DNA of 64,000 nucleotides, from positions 19,111,289-19,175,288 of the forward strand of contig NC_045146.1 in assembly GCF_008831285.2 (NCBI RefSeq), written 5' to 3'. Of this stretch, positions 44,301 through 56,729 are shown piece after piece. Under the pieces are notes generated by a model. That model saw only the letters and a program-made list of their open reading frames with translations. It did no database searches and had not been told where the DNA came from. How positions within the stretch are numbered: position 1 is the stretch's first letter; every line of letters starts with the position of its first letter. The stretch comes from Nymphaea colorata (taxonomy: Eukaryota; Streptophyta; Magnoliopsida; Nymphaeales; Nymphaeaceae). Made by a program: the position numbers and the translations under genes.

Positions 44301-46545
44301 TCAATGTGTGTGTGTGTGTGTGTGTGTGTTAACGAGACATTGACTAATGCCTATATCAAAGTACTGAACTAAGTCCTCACTGGTTCTTCTTCATGAAACA
44401 GATGAACTGCTCCTGGTATAGGTTCATTGGTATTTTTTGTCCCAGTGAAGAAGTTAAGCTGGTGCTGCGCTGAACGAGCATGCATCAGGGTGATAAGCTG
44501 ATCCAACTAGCCAGTCGCCCTCCTATGGAGGTATACTGTAACAGACATTGAGACATATCAACCCTCCTCTATCCATCATAAACAAGGGGCCTTCTCCTTC
44601 TGATTCATCACCCGGGAGTTTGAGGGGTCAATGCTTGTCTATGCCCCTCACATCCGAGTATAAAGCCCATAGAACTAGCATTGCTTTCCCTTGTTCCATA
44701 GCTATATTCATCAATTACCAGCTACTCATGCAAGGCAACACTAAATCCTCCTTGGGACTAACCACTTCCTAGCCACACAAAAGTGAACTTCTTCATGCCC
44801 TTCTTTTTGCATATTTCTTTCTATTATTACTCAATGCACTATGTGATCAGTAGAACGAGTCAATGCCATTGATAGGGTAATAGTAATACTGATACTTCAA
44901 TAAAAAAGCACTCTAGAAAAAGAAGTTTGTTCTGCTCTTCTTTTAGCATGTTTGTTCCCATTTGCCTAGTTCAGTGAAATTGTTAGACTTAAAGATGTGC
45001 TCAAAGATCAAGATATGTGCAGAAATGACCAAGATTGACCATATGCCATTTCCTAAAAGAACATAACTAGATCCAGTTGGTAGAAATGAATTTACAGTTT
45101 CAGCATTGAAGTTTGACATCAAGCAGATGTATGTCATCTCCATTCATGAAGCAGAAGCAAAATACTCGATTAAAAAAAAAAGTTCATAAGTAGACTGACA
45201 CGAGCCATCAATAGTCAGCAACCACCAACTCACATTCAAATCATGTTTTTAGAAGCAGAACAAAATTCAACCATTTTCTAATCCAAAAACTACTAAATAT
45301 GAGAAAGAACCCTGTGAATGATACTCTAAATGACCAAAGACGCTCATCTAGTGGCTGTGAATCCTCATTCCTTGAAGAATCCTGATCCAATGGACAAGGA
45401 ATCTTAGTCCCCTCATGAATAATACTTTCAAAGTTCAGGAACTGAGAGATCCTTGAGAAGAATGCTCGTTCTTGTGATGGCTACCAATCTAATTTCATGT
45501 ACTTCTGAATTACTCCCTCAGCTTCCTATTCATGTCTACCCATTCGTGTGATGGTTGTTTACCTAATTTCATGTATTGCTTCCTAATGATTTCCAATACT
45601 ACTTCCTATTAGTGTTCACTGCCTAAATTGTCTAGAATTTGAAATCAACTAGTTGTAATTACCTACAGCCTGCCCTGATTCAGTTCCCATCTCACAAGCA
45701 TGATAGAAACAAGAATAAATAAATGAAATCTTACAAAACTATTACAGCTATTAAACATAACAAAATATGACATTCTTGGTCATGGTTATACTGTTTGTCA
45801 TTTTTTGTTATTAATGTCACATAAACAGGAATGAGAAGCATCAGCAATAAGTCAAATTATAAGGAGGAAAAAGTAGGAGCATTGTCTCCCACCATAATTG
45901 AAGACCAAGAATGAGAAGTATAAGCAATGAAGTAACACATTAGTGATGAGAAAATCAAGATGATAAAAAGCATACTAATGATGCATAATCTCTGAAATTC
46001 ACACCTACAAGGTGAAACAAAGTGATTTCGGGAGCAAGACTACTCCAGCAAGAATTTTCAATCAGCCTAGGTACAGCATAATATATGTATTTATGCATAG
46101 CCAAAAGATGTAGACGTTTCATCAAAGAAAAGGCCCTCTTACTCAGGTTGCTGTGTGATGATCTACCAACAACTGAAATTTTTATGGCCCAAGGTTTATT
46201 TACAATCCAACTAGAAAGAAATATAGTAAGCATATACAGTAGCCAAGAACTAAAAGTTACTTCCTTCAAAAAGTATTGACCTTTGTCATTACAAACAGGC
46301 ATTGAGGTGCCAAACTCACAATTTCTAAATTACTTGAAATGCAATTATCATAATATTATTTAATTGAAAAAGCATACCAGGTCATTATTGCACTTCTCCA
46401 GGTCCAAAACCTTGATAGCAACTATTTCATTAAGTGGAACACAAAGAGCCCTGTATACTGTCGCACTGACACCTTCACCAACTTCTTCATATAGTTTGTA
46501 ATCTTTTGAACTGACTGGAAATTTCTTCTCAGGTGCATGTTCCAT
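31811..46545 (-). CDS. STE20/OSR1 (FRAY)-like serine/threonine protein kinase
   Basis: Twenty coding exons, minus strand: 46545-46378, 44191-43937, 40992-40868, 40711-40667, 40580-40499, 40393-40325, 40248-40078, 39943-39878, 38558-38490, 38358-38215, 37883-37813, 37519-37241, 36969-36878, 36775-36693, 35532-35413, 35310-35268, 35154-35108, 34554-34493, 34416-34365, 31861-31811; 697 aa, all GT-AG and in phase. Kinase domain about 17-279: G-loop [11 protein letters not shown], catalytic Lys45 in VAIK, Glu62 of helix C, HRD with Asp139, DFG at 157-159, activation loop [25 protein letters not shown]. Beyond it: [15 protein letters not shown] (408-422), the conserved KGRFKVTS (563-570), and a C-terminal coiled coil ending KMKNAQLERQL. 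Catalytic residues are intact. It matches the plant germinal-centre kinases related to animal OSR1/SPAK, of which BLUS1 is a divergent relative. The exact substrate is unknown. Confidence 0.94.
35640..36000. repeat. Possible SINE-like segment in kinase intron
   Basis: Between kinase exons 14 and 15 a less AT-rich stretch includes GTGGGTTCGACTCTTAATTG (about 35847-35866), close to the pol III B-box consensus GGTTCGANTCC, with GACAGTGTGCTAGAAGGGTG upstream. The 5' A box is not clear. Confidence 0.3.
41045..41437. mobile_element. Foldback/MITE in kinase intron 2 (CTAAGTCAC ends)
   Basis: Left CTAAGTCACATAAGTACGTG and right end, read inverted, CTAAGTCACGTAGGTACGG are terminal inverted repeats. 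The 393-bp interior is AT-rich with a (TA)n tract (41289-41329) and inverted 'gggtatttgggtac / gtacccatacccg' arms. Flanks TTCCAAAG and TTTCAAAT may be a decayed target duplication. Non-coding. Confidence 0.65.
42073..42825. mobile_element. Foldback-like element in kinase intron 2
   Basis: The left end ATTGTCACATATATCG and the right end, inverted, AATGTCACAGATATCG resemble each other over about 24 bp. Two internal direct repeats (about 42077-42200 and 42407-42500) share 'cattg.cacaaatatc..tctcggg' and 'gagaaaatctc'. Very AT-rich; no coding capacity. Confidence 0.5.
43548..43749. mobile_element. hAT-type MITE with 8-bp target duplication
   Basis: A 202-bp element in kinase intron 2 flanked on both sides by ATAGTTAG (43540-43547 and 43750-43757). 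Ends: TAGACTTGGGCATCGGGCC and, inverted, TATGCCTGGGCACCGGGCC. The GC-rich arms surround an AT-only centre of about 110 bp. An 8-bp target duplication and ends starting TA are typical of the hAT superfamily. Non-autonomous. Confidence 0.8.
44305..44330. repeat. (GT)n microsatellite
   Basis: About 12 GT units within kinase intron 1. Confidence 0.9.
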
Positions 46546-46559
46546 GGTTGTTGCTTGTC

Positions 46560-49165
46560 ACAAGTCATCAATGCACTCAATACTCCAGTACGGGATGGAA
46601 AACATTACAACGTTCACCTTTATGGATGATATAAGCCAAGTAATAGACAGGCTCTTCCAGAAAGACCAAGGATGCTCCCCAGAATAACATTTGTGCGAAG
46701 TAAAGTTGCTGAAACTAAATACGTTATTGTCTTATCATACTTGGGGCGGGTGGCTGTACTACAAAACCCCAAAGTTTCAGACTCCTAGGTAGGAAGATCA
46801 AATAAAGGTTCTGATTTACACTTGCTTATTTGAGTTTTTATGCAGGAAAAAGGAGCCAGATGAACACACTCAATTCTAAGTGATGTTGAGATGCTGACCA
46901 AAACGCTCTTTTGGTACTACCCCGGAGAACAAAACATTCGGCAGCAAATGATTACAGAGGGTACAAGTTTAACAAGCATGATATCTGGATGAAAAAATAG
47001 CATGATAAGTCAACATTATGCCAAACAGCATTTGTAATTAGACTAATAATCACCAAGGATATCAAATGTCAAACAATGTATGGAGATGCTAGAGAAAAAG
47101 AGAGAGACAGAGAGAGACATGGATCAGATAGTAAGAGCCACAACCCTATTAAAACTAAAACACAAATATTTAATGAACTGTCTAAACCTAGAATGCTAAA
47201 ATATCAAGAGAAAAACCATGATATTATCCAAGAGTTCATTTGCTCAATACGCTTGCAAGTAAGAGTCCATTGAAATATTTCATCGAAGTCAGGCAAGGAA
47301 CACTGACAACTTTACAAAAACAAAGATAAATTTCTTTGTCCAGCAAAGGTGAAATGATGTTAGCAGTAGCAATGGATCCTTTTTTTACGTTCGTTGCACT
47401 CGCATAACGAGTGTAGAATTTGTTCCCAGTTACAACTCACTGTATCCTATTCCTGGTGTCAGTTCAAGTAGAAATCGTTAAACAGAAAACATACTAGAGA
47501 ACCATTACGTAGAAGGCATCTAGAACGAACATGAGCATTAAATAGAAAGCAACAAAGAGCACAATGACAAGTAGATCAAGAATCACAGAAATAGGTTATA
47601 ATCTTAGCAACAAAATCAGTGACATTTGGATTTAATGAACACACACACACTCTCTCTGTTGTGAAAGGACATTTTAACACTCTTGCTGAAACTGTTTATG
47701 ATAGAACGGAAGAAGTACAACAAGGTTATATGGTACAAGCTGGGCATGAGCATCAAGAAGCAAATGATGCACCACATTCATCATGTGACTTCACGGTTGG
47801 CAGAAACATGACAAAATGTCAACATGTTAAGATATAATTCGTACAATATAAGTTGGTTTCCTTGAATAGTAAGAAAAAATAACTCCCAATTGTTCTCAAC
47901 TTTGAACTTCATATCTTGAATCTAAGAGGATAACAAAAGACAATACAAAGATCAGAAGGACAATTTCTAAAAATATCATCCATGGTTCTTGACCATGCCT
48001 TAAGGCAGCTGGAAATCAGTCTCCAGCTGAATAATATCAAAGGCAAGACTTTATCGGTTCCTACGTTTAAGACTGACACAAAAATGGAACTTCCACGAGT
48101 GGAAAGTAATAAGGTATCTGCATTACTGCAAAAAAATATTAATCAGCGCATCAATGTCAAAGGAGGAGAAGATTAATCAATGAACATAACTCCGATTTTT
48201 TTTGCATACCAGTAAAGGAGGCTGTTGCAGGGGGGAAAAAACGTTATTCTGGAAACAACGTAGAAGACTTTTTCATATTACAAAACATTGTGAAACTATT
48301 CCTCTTTGATCAGCAACGAGGATCAGGCAGAACCAACCAGATTACATCAAGGAAGGGACAGTAAAAATGTGCACAATTTTCACAGAAAGGCACCAAACTG
48401 ACTGTTTGGAGTTTAATTTTAGGAGAACAAAGTAACGGAAACACTGCGGAAATTGGAGGCAACTTTATATTCGAAGGTAAAATCAAAGATACTAAGAAAA
48501 TCCAGTCCGATGGGTGGTAGGGAAAAAGTATAGACCCCGTGCCTTTTTTCCAGTCTATACACATAACCCCTAGTACCATGGAACTTCCAAAATCAAAATT
48601 TTCCTATGCCCAGAGCTCCCCAAGACCACCAAACGTTCAAACCTGAACCAGAAAGCACTACATTTTTAAACTAAAAAAGAGACAAAAACACATAAAGAAC
48701 AACAAAAAACAAAACGAACACTCAAATTTGCTCACATCACAGAAACTCTGACCCCCGATCGCCCGAGAACATCAAAAAACCGTTCGACTGGCTAAGCCGC
48801 ATCAGACACCAACAAAAAATTGAACCAGCCGACCACATATTAGCTCGAAGGGGTATCTAACTGGATAGCTCCCTTACCCGAGACAAGGAAAAGGAACAAA
48901 GCTATCAACCGGTAGCCTCTGGAAGCGAACTCTCAGAGAACTCCAGCAACTCCGAGAAGAAACCCCTATCTCCAGACCGATCTTCCGCAAATGATTCTGA
49001 TTCCAAAGAATCGGAGAGGCCTAATTAACTCTCTGAATCTCCTGCCGATCAGAGAAAGGAAGAGAGAGATAGAGGAATGCAAAGAGAGAGATAGGGACGA
49101 TCCTCAGAAGATATAGGGATCCGAAGGAGCAGAGGAAGAGAGAATGAGCGAGAGGGAGACTGGGA
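46560..49165 (-). other. Kinase 5'UTR exon and leader intron
   Basis: Upstream of the kinase ATG, the minus strand shows a CT-rich block at about 48878-49165 ending CTCGG|gtaaggg (donor at 48876-48877), typical of a plant 5'UTR exon followed by a leader intron of about 2.3 kb. The matching acceptor before 46545 is not certain; no coding sequence is seen between them. Confidence 0.55.
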
Positions 49166-49169
49166 GAGA

Positions 49170-49240
49170 AGCGACGACGTGGGGCCCGCAGTCTTTTTTG
49201 TCTTCGCCAGTGGTTTTGTGGGTCCCGCCCGTGGGCAGTC
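49170..49240 (-). promoter_or_regulatory. Two TCP-like GTGGGNCCC motifs near kinase promoter
   Basis: GTGGGGCCCGC (49179-49189) and GTGGGTCCCGC (49218-49228) each differ by one base from the TCP-factor consensus GTGGGNCCCAC and lie just upstream of the presumed 5'UTR exon. Confidence 0.35.
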
Positions 49241-49482
49241 AGATAAATTGAAGCTGATTTGGTGTAGAAGAGAGGAGAGAAAGAAAAACGGATTCACTAA
49301 TCAACTTCCATAATAGCCTTATTAATTATTCATATTATGATCAACACTATTCTTCTAGATAGCATTTTTTTTTTAAGGAATCGAATTGGACACATGGCTA
49401 CAACAAGCCACCCAACCCAACCGAGGGGTTCATAATTGTGTCCACCAACCATCGCAGACAGGTGTTTGGGCCCATACATATT

Positions 49483-49885
49483 TAGGGGTTAAAACGAGTC
49501 CAGTCAAGCTCGAGAGCTTGAGCTCGGCTCGACTTGACTCGAGTTCGAGGAGAATAGCTCGAGTTCGACTCGACAGTTACATGTTGAGCTCAAGCTTGAC
49601 TTGATTAAAGCTCAACAAACTCGTTTGAATGAAATTGATATTCATCGTTACGTGTTACGACTCGATTAAGGTTCGACAAACTCGTAAAATCGTTTGAATA
49701 TATCAACTTGATTAAGGCTCGAGTTCGACTCGGTAATTACGTGTTGAGCTCAAACTCAACTCGATTATTTGAACGAATCGACTTATGAACTCGATCTCGG
49801 CTCGCTAAATAAATGATGCGGCTCGAACTCGTTCACAGGCCGAGCTTTAACGAGTTGAACTCGAGTAGCTTGTTGTTTACCCCTA
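49483..49885 (-). mobile_element. hAT-like MITE with TCGAG-rich interior, copy 1
   Basis: Runs from TAGGGGTTAAAACGAG to GTTTACCCCTA. The interior is a dense array of GCTCGA/ACTCGA/AAACTCG motifs and shares long stretches with the copy at 52231-52690 in opposite orientation. Terminal repeats are partly decayed and no target duplication is visible. Confidence 0.7.
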
Positions 49886-51625
49886 CATGCCTTGAAGCCG
49901 AGGTTGAAGCTTCAAAAAAGTGGTCAAGTAAGTGGTTTCCTAATCCAGAAGCAATGGTCAGAGTTGAATCCGGAGTTGGACTAAAAAAAAAAAGTAAATT
50001 CTCATTAATCTGTCAGCTTGCTTCTAGACGGGGATTGGCCAAACTGGGTGCTTGAAGTCAATTTTAGGCTAAATTTTCGGTACCCACACCCAAATTTGGA
50101 CCCGCTCCAAGTAAAAGTTGGACATCTTGGTGTTCTTGGATCTTTTCTTCTGTCCATAAATTGTAGGGTCCAGCAAGGAGAAAACTGGACCTTTCAAGCC
50201 GTAGTAAACGTCCCCTTGAGAACAAAGCAAACCCACTTTTGGATCCGAACTCGCGGGTGTCAACTGGATAACCCCGTCTTTCCTCAGACCCTAGCGGACC
50301 CGATTCCGGTCCATTTGGTTCAAGATTTGGATGGTTCTTGAATAGGTTCAGTATTCTGCTCTTCCCCAAGGCAACTGTCCGATCGGATCCAATTGGTCTA
50401 AAAAAAAAAAAAAAAACTTGGTCTTAGAAAGCGTTTGCAAGTTTGGGTCCAACATCTCGAACCCATAAAATACATGATGAAATGATTGAAGCCCACAAAC
50501 AAAATAAATAAGGAGCACCAATGTATAAATAAGCAAATAATAAAGACAACCAACATGCAAATATTGTATAACATGTGGCTCCACCACTGCCGACAAGCCA
50601 TGGATATCTGAGATTATATATATATATATAAGTTCATTATTTCGTGAACTTGAGTTTAATATACCTAGTAAAATGCACAAAAAATTGATCATGCCTTCGC
50701 AGCAATCTTCATGTCAGCGTCTCAAAAGCCATATAATAAGAATATAACAACAGTTTAAATACAATGGTAAGGTGCTAGTAGAATTAGATCGCTAAATGAA
50801 TAAGAAAACGGATATTCCATGTTAACAGAAGAAGAATATACTTAAAACCACAATGAAACCATTTAGGTACATAGAATGATCATAAAATCTCATTCTCCCA
50901 AGTAGATTTAACCTAACTTGAATTAGAAATGGAGAAATAATGCTTATGGTTAAGTTGAGAATTAAGATCAAACTTGCGTCATTTGGATCCAAATTTGATG
51001 CAGCTTCCAAACTCGAGTCTTGTTTGTATCTCAACTAGGGTAATTGGGAGACTTTTTTCATATAGATTCTTGATCGGTATCCAGATCCAAAACACTTAGA
51101 ATCCACCTCACCCAATCAAACGCGTCCAAGTGAAAGCACATTAAGACAAGAAAGGAGTGAGTCATGGTGCCCGAATGTCCGGGTCCAACATAAAGACCCA
51201 GTATGGAGTGGATCCACGTCAGTGTGGCCCATGGACAGCTCTCCCTGCTGCAGCCGCTCCTTGATTTGAAGTCTCTCTCTCCCTCTCTCTCTTTCTCCAG
51301 TCAATTACATCTCATTTAGTTGATTTCTTCAAATCTTTTTTCATTTAGTTGTTTTCTTCAATTTTTTTATATTTAATTTTATAAAATAGTTATTGACTTT
51401 TAATGATATTGTATCTTTCTCTATTCAACTCAAACACAAAATATATTTTGAAAAAAACAATGAATTCTGAAGTCAAGGATAACAATTAGGAAGTCAAGAT
51501 CTAATTTTCATGCACATTTAATTGAACAAGAAACTGTTCATAATGATCAGTTGACATAAGTTTCATGTTTTATTTTAGCCTTTTCTCATCATTCTTCCTT
51601 TCCCTTTCTCGAACATTTCTCTTTC

Positions 51626-51657
<32 letters not shown>

Positions 51658-52230
51658 CCTTTTGGGTTAGGTGGCATGTAAGTTTATGTCTTCGGTTCAA
51701 TTTTTGGAGGGTGTTATCCTGATAGTATTGAAAAGTAGTGAATAGGAGTTGAGGGTTGCCATTTGGCTAATGTGGATGTGTATCAAACATGATTTCGGTG
51801 TCTCAGTTGACACCCCCATTATGCTTCAACTTGCATATCAGTGTTTTTTCTTTTACAGTACATAAAGTCGATATCACGAGAATTTGAGACAGAGACTCTC
51901 CACCTGCCAGCCCCATCTTATCCGTTGTGTCAACCCTATGAGAGATGCCAAACTAGTTTAGTGAATAACAGCTTTTATTGTGAGCCAATTTTTTGTTGGC
52001 AAGCTATTAGAAAATGTCGGCAGAACAATGCATTAAACCTTGAATGCTGAAAACAACAGTCATTTGGGAAGTTAAATGATCGACTTAAGTCTATCTAAAT
52101 TCTTTTGACATGCCAAATTAGGCTAAAACAGAAAGTAGCTTCAAATACAAAAGCTGAAACTACAAATGACAGTGAGATTCCAAAGCTCTCCAAGTTAAAA
52201 TGCTGAAATAAGAGCTCAACTCCTTACCAT
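49886..52230. other. Gene-free spacer
   Basis: Contains a stretch at 50060-50400 with open frames on both strands but no recognised domain, poly-A/T runs, a (TA)n tract at 51628-51650, and the SINE-like copy listed separately. No gene supported. Confidence 0.4.
51655..51970 (+). mobile_element. SINE-like repeat with tRNA-like head, copy 2
   Basis: The body at about 51810-51970 (TGCTTCAACTTGCAT, then ACATAAAGTCGATATCACGAG, CCACCTGCCAGCCCC and TCCGTTGTGTCAACCCT) aligns with 16270-16430. Upstream, GGGTTAGGTGGCA and TCGGTTCAATTTT are spaced like pol III A and B boxes. Divergence from copy 1 is considerable, roughly one third by eye. Confidence 0.5.
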
Positions 52231-52690
52231 TAGGGGTGAACAACGAGCTCAACTCGACTCGTGAACGAGTTCGAGCCGAGTCATTTGCTTAACAAGTCGA
52301 ACTCAAGTTCATGAGTCGACTCGTTTAAATAATCGAGTTAAGTTCGAGCTCAATATGCAACTGTCGAGTCGAGTTCGAGCCTTAATACAGTTTGTGGAAC
52401 CTTAATCAAGTCGATATATTCAAACGAGTTTACGAATTTGTCAAGCCTTAATCGAATAGAGTTTGAGCTCAACATATAATGATGAATATCAATTCTATTC
52501 AAACGAGTTTATTAAGCCTTAATTGTGTCATGTTCAACACGTAACTGTCGAGTTGAACTCGAGTTGCTTCCATCGATCTATTCTCGGCTCGAGCTCGAGC
52601 TATTCTCGGCTCGAGCTCGAGTTGCCTCCGTTGAGCTATTCTCGGCTCGAGTTCGAGCATGCGGCTTGACTCGACTTGTGTTCACCCCTA
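52231..52690 (+). mobile_element. hAT-type MITE with TCGAG-rich interior, copy 2
   Basis: A 460-bp element with perfect 12-bp terminal inverted repeats, TAGGGGTGAACA and TGTTCACCCCTA, flanked by a perfect 8-bp target duplication CTTACCAT (52223-52230 and 52691-52698). TIR sequence and 8-bp duplication fit hAT transposons. The interior is built from short GAGTTCGAG/GCTCGAG motifs, including CTATTCTCGGCTCGAG three times near 52580-52660. Non-coding. Confidence 0.88.
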
Positions 52691-52699
52691 CTTACCATG

Positions 52700-55600
52700 T
52701 TCAACCCCACACGAGACTCTGTTTGTCTTTTTTTTTTTTAATTTAAAATTTCACATTCCATTTTTTGTATTTATAGTGAGGGATGAGAGGGGATTTTGTT
52801 ATTTTAAACTCTGAACACGCGCTCCTGCGTTCGGGGCCTGAACATGGAAACTTCTCGTTTAGAAGAAGCCCCAATGACTGTCATATCATATTTCGATGCA
52901 TATCAAGTGATACACAATTGGTTGAACCTGAAATTTTTGGATCAAGGACATTAATAAAGTGATTGGGAGGCAATAAGTAAACAGCTGAGCAGCAATATAT
53001 AAATAAGCAAACTGTTCCAGACAATCAATGTAAAAATAAACAAAATTCTTAGGGCAGTGTGTACAATTGCCCACACAAGCACACATGTGACTCCGATGCA
53101 CCATATCAAAGAGCAAACAAAGCATCACAACCTTGTTGCAAATCCTCATTGTTTTATATAACAAATTTCAGTCCACCGAGTCCAGCTTTAGTTTACAGTA
53201 CTCTAACATTTAGAATAAGAATACGAGTCAAGATATAATTAGTATGATATGTATATAGGAGCTGAAATCCTTCGGCCATTTTAATCAGATCAGGTGGATG
53301 TGATTAAATACATTGCAATGCATGAGGTGGTGTAATGTGAACTATTGAAAGATTATCTTAATTTTTTATATCAAGATGTCCCCCCTTTGAAATCTCATGC
53401 CAAGTTGTGTAACTCAAAAACTCATGAAAGACTTCCTTTATGTCATCTCCAACCAGGGAATGACAAAAACATTCTGTTTTGTTTTGGTTGTCCCAAAAAT
53501 GGGACAACAGCAGTGTTTGATGGTTGTACTGGTCTTCGTTTCACTTTTTGAAGAAACTTCCACCTACATAATATACATGGCCACCCAAAAAAGAAAAAAA
53601 ACTGGCTGATGTTGATGATTAAACAAATTGGTCCAGCAAAGCATTAAGATGCCATAATTTTATAGTCTGCATTGTCACATTTTGTTATTAACTTACTCTT
53701 TTGTTGAGAAATTTCATCAAACATGCGTACAACTTCAATTATTGGTGGCAAAATTTTATCCTAATGAAAAAGTTCTCCATTCCATTATCTACTTAATTAA
53801 GTAATTCATTTTTTTTACTTGTTTTTTTCTCTTTTTTAACCTTCCGAGTGAGCAGGACAAAAAAGCCAAAGCTCTTACCCAACACTTTGTCCTTTTAAAG
53901 TATAAGGTTTGCTTTTGGTATCTCGAGGTGTCCCCTTGCTTGCCTTTCTTACCTTGCATTCAAACTACCTAAAGCAATTTAACCAATGTTGATCGACTAA
54001 ATCAGCCTGAGTTGATCGACTAAATCAGCCTGAGTTGATGAAGATATTTATCCAAATAGATGAACCAATTCAGTTACTAATATTCGCCAGCAATCAATGT
54101 CAATGCGAGCTTCAAAATTGTTTAATTGAAGCCCCAGGGTTTTGCCTCTTATCTTGTTCTTCAAAGAAAACAAAAAGGAATTCCACTTGGATTTGATTCT
54201 TTGACCCTGCTTTATAAAAATACAAACCAAGTTCAACTCGTGTTCTTGTTTTTCTTTCGGGGCCCATTTTGTTGTTCTTTCATTTCATGCTGCTTTTTAA
54301 ATCCAAAAGTTTTCAGATTATCTAACGCGTATAGAATTGGTGTTGTGTATTTTTTCTAACAGTTCTTTCCAACCTTAATTTCTAGACAAACTCTTCTTGA
54401 AGTTAATAAACTTTATTTTTGGAGCTCCTCACTATCGAGGAGGTGATTTGTGATCATACTATGCATGAATTTTCTTGCATCAATATGGTTAATGTCTAAA
54501 ATACTAAAAAAAAAACCTTTTGTAAAGACAAAATTGTAAATAAAAAAATAAAAAGACTATAAAGAACATTTCTTTTTAATAAATTACCAAAATCTCTCAT
54601 TTCCTCCTTCGGTGTGGTACATTCAACTTTCTCTCCGTAGTAGCAACAAGTTAAATGGTCTCGGCCTGCCTTTATTTTGGCAACCATGCGCCGTTTTTTT
54701 TTTTTTGCAATTAGGTTAAGTTTGATTTCCGGTTGACCTCACATCGAGTTGAATTGGGATCAATGATGCTGGAAATTGACAGATTTGTTTGTAAATTTCG
54801 AGATGAACCCTCAACATGCATGTCCGCAAAAAAAACAAAAGGTAGGAGTTGGGATATTTTTGAAATTATTTAAAAAGCAATGTCCTTTTTAGTCTTTTAA
54901 CCTTTTTACAAAAGTTTTCATTTTTTTTATTAATTAGAGGTGTTTTTGTTATTAATCATACTTACTGGCACACGAAAATTTAAGGGTAGATTTTATTAAC
55001 AAAAAAATATGGCTTTTATTCTATCACCTAAATGCACAAACCATGTTTCGTCATATTGTCACAAAACCCGTTTTTTACAAACTTTATTTTCTATCGGTGT
55101 CATCCAAACGGGTCATGCCAAACAAAGGTGTTTGATTAATTACATGTGATCGTAGATCCAACCAGTAGCAGAGCTACCATGTGACTGGTGTGGGCCATTG
55201 CCCACACTAGCCCTTGAAATAATTATTGTGACTGAGTTGAACCTAAGTTCATCCATATGTTGTGTCCGCACTCCATATGTTGTGTTCGCACACCAGACAT
55301 GCATTCATCTTACTATGCCGCATAGATGCTGACTTAACCAAAATTTTCTGGCTCTGTCACACGATCCAACATACTCCCCACCTTGAATTTCTGGTTTCGT
55401 CAACTTCTAAACTTGAAAACTATAGATCAAGATCTTCATTACCTTCAAATTCTTCAATCTCTAGTAAAAAAGGGAAGAGTTTAATTTGAGATCCATGAAT
55501 TAAAGATGCTAAAAATTGCAAACAATAAATCCGATATTCTTGTTAAAATTGAGATTAAATTTCAAAACTTTAGATCTCCTCGAGTATCAGATCCGTGGTA

Positions 55601-56303
55601 ATCAAAGGCTTCTTCTTTCTTGATCTTGAGAATAAGATCAAACATCTTTTATGTCCTAAGTTCGATCCCCCAAGAAAGCAGTTAATGCTCCTGCTAGCCT
55701 CCACTGCCATTATTCGGTCAACGCCGCCTGCAAATTCTGACTTCCAGAAGGCTCCGGTGCGCGACTTTGACCAGATGTGGGCGGTCCCATGTCAATATTG
55801 TCCAGCTTCTTCTTTGTCCGTTATCATCAACCACATCTCTTCTCATTCTTTGTTTTTGTGTGGTGTGGTCAAACTTGTCTGTTTCTATTAAAAACTTTAT
55901 CGTACACGGATTTTACTAATGAAAAAATCACGTTAATTTAAAAATATCGTCGCCGTTAAAAAGCTTACTAGAGATTAGGGAAGTTTGAACAGGACGTCAT
56001 TTAGTGCATGAATTTGAACCCAATTGGGAGAATATTGTGAGGGTTGGTTATGGTATATTTTTAAATCCAACATAATTTTATATACTTTTATGTGCATCTA
56101 TTACATCCGGATCTTCGATCTAAGAGATCCTACCTTCTAACAAATAGTGAATCCAAGATTCACAATTTTAGTTTCTTCTTCTCCTTTTTTTTTTTTCAAA
56201 TTCGTCCTTTTACATATAAGAAATGCATAAACCCATTTGCCACAACAAAACAATAAAAGGGCCCGAAAAAATAAAGAAATTAATGAATTAAATATTATGA
56301 TAA

Positions 56304-56310
<7 letters not shown>
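52700..56310. other. Gene-free spacer
   Basis: AT-rich. A repeat fragment at about 55155-55260 begins CCAGTAGCAGAGCTACC and holds an inverted GTGTGGGCCA/TGCCCACAC pair. Open frames such as 53345-53551, 54126-54359 and 55595-55891 have no recognisable domain. Confidence 0.4.
53988..54036. repeat. 23-bp tandem duplication
   Basis: GTTGATCGACTAAATCAGCC is repeated head to tail at 53988 and 54011. Confidence 0.9.
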
Positions 56311-56360
<50 letters not shown>

Positions 56361-56361
56361 A
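56311..56361. repeat. Compound microsatellite (TA)n(GA)n
   Basis: TA run followed immediately by a GA run, the same order as at 19379 and 22579. Confidence 0.95.
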
Positions 56362-56464
56362 GCCCGTCTAAGTAGATTCTTGCCTATGTTAAGTTGTTAG
56401 CAATATGGTAAAACTAACAAGAAGATTGATTTTTTCTTTACAAATTTTGCAAGATAAACATGTC

Positions 56465-56590
56465 AAAGTGTTTGGCTTCAAGGGGCGTAGTGTAGCTGGC
56501 AATTGTCAGTTTGATTCTCATGGGCACTATTCATTTAAAATTTTGAATTGCAAATGACAACACTTTAGTTGACAGGTACACTATGAGTTC
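56465..56590 (+). repeat. Possible tRNA-derived repeat fragment
   Basis: GGCGTAGTGTAGCTGGCAAT followed by GTCAGTTTGATTCTCATGG resembles A-box and B-box spacing of a pol III promoter. No second copy with a shared body was recognised in the window. Confidence 0.25.
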
Positions 56591-56729
56591 ACACATACCC
56601 CAGAGCAGTCCTCAACTTCAAAGGCAGGGTGACCGGGAGAGGATTTTGGCCGTTCTTCGAGCGACTTTTATTCATCCAAATTTGTCTAGTGCTTATAAAA
56701 CAATAACAAAATTTGTCACTCTATGGTTG

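Noticed and set aside
50018..50369. Open frames of about 100 codons on both strands
   Set aside because: Mutually overlapping, no domain, inside repeat-like DNA.
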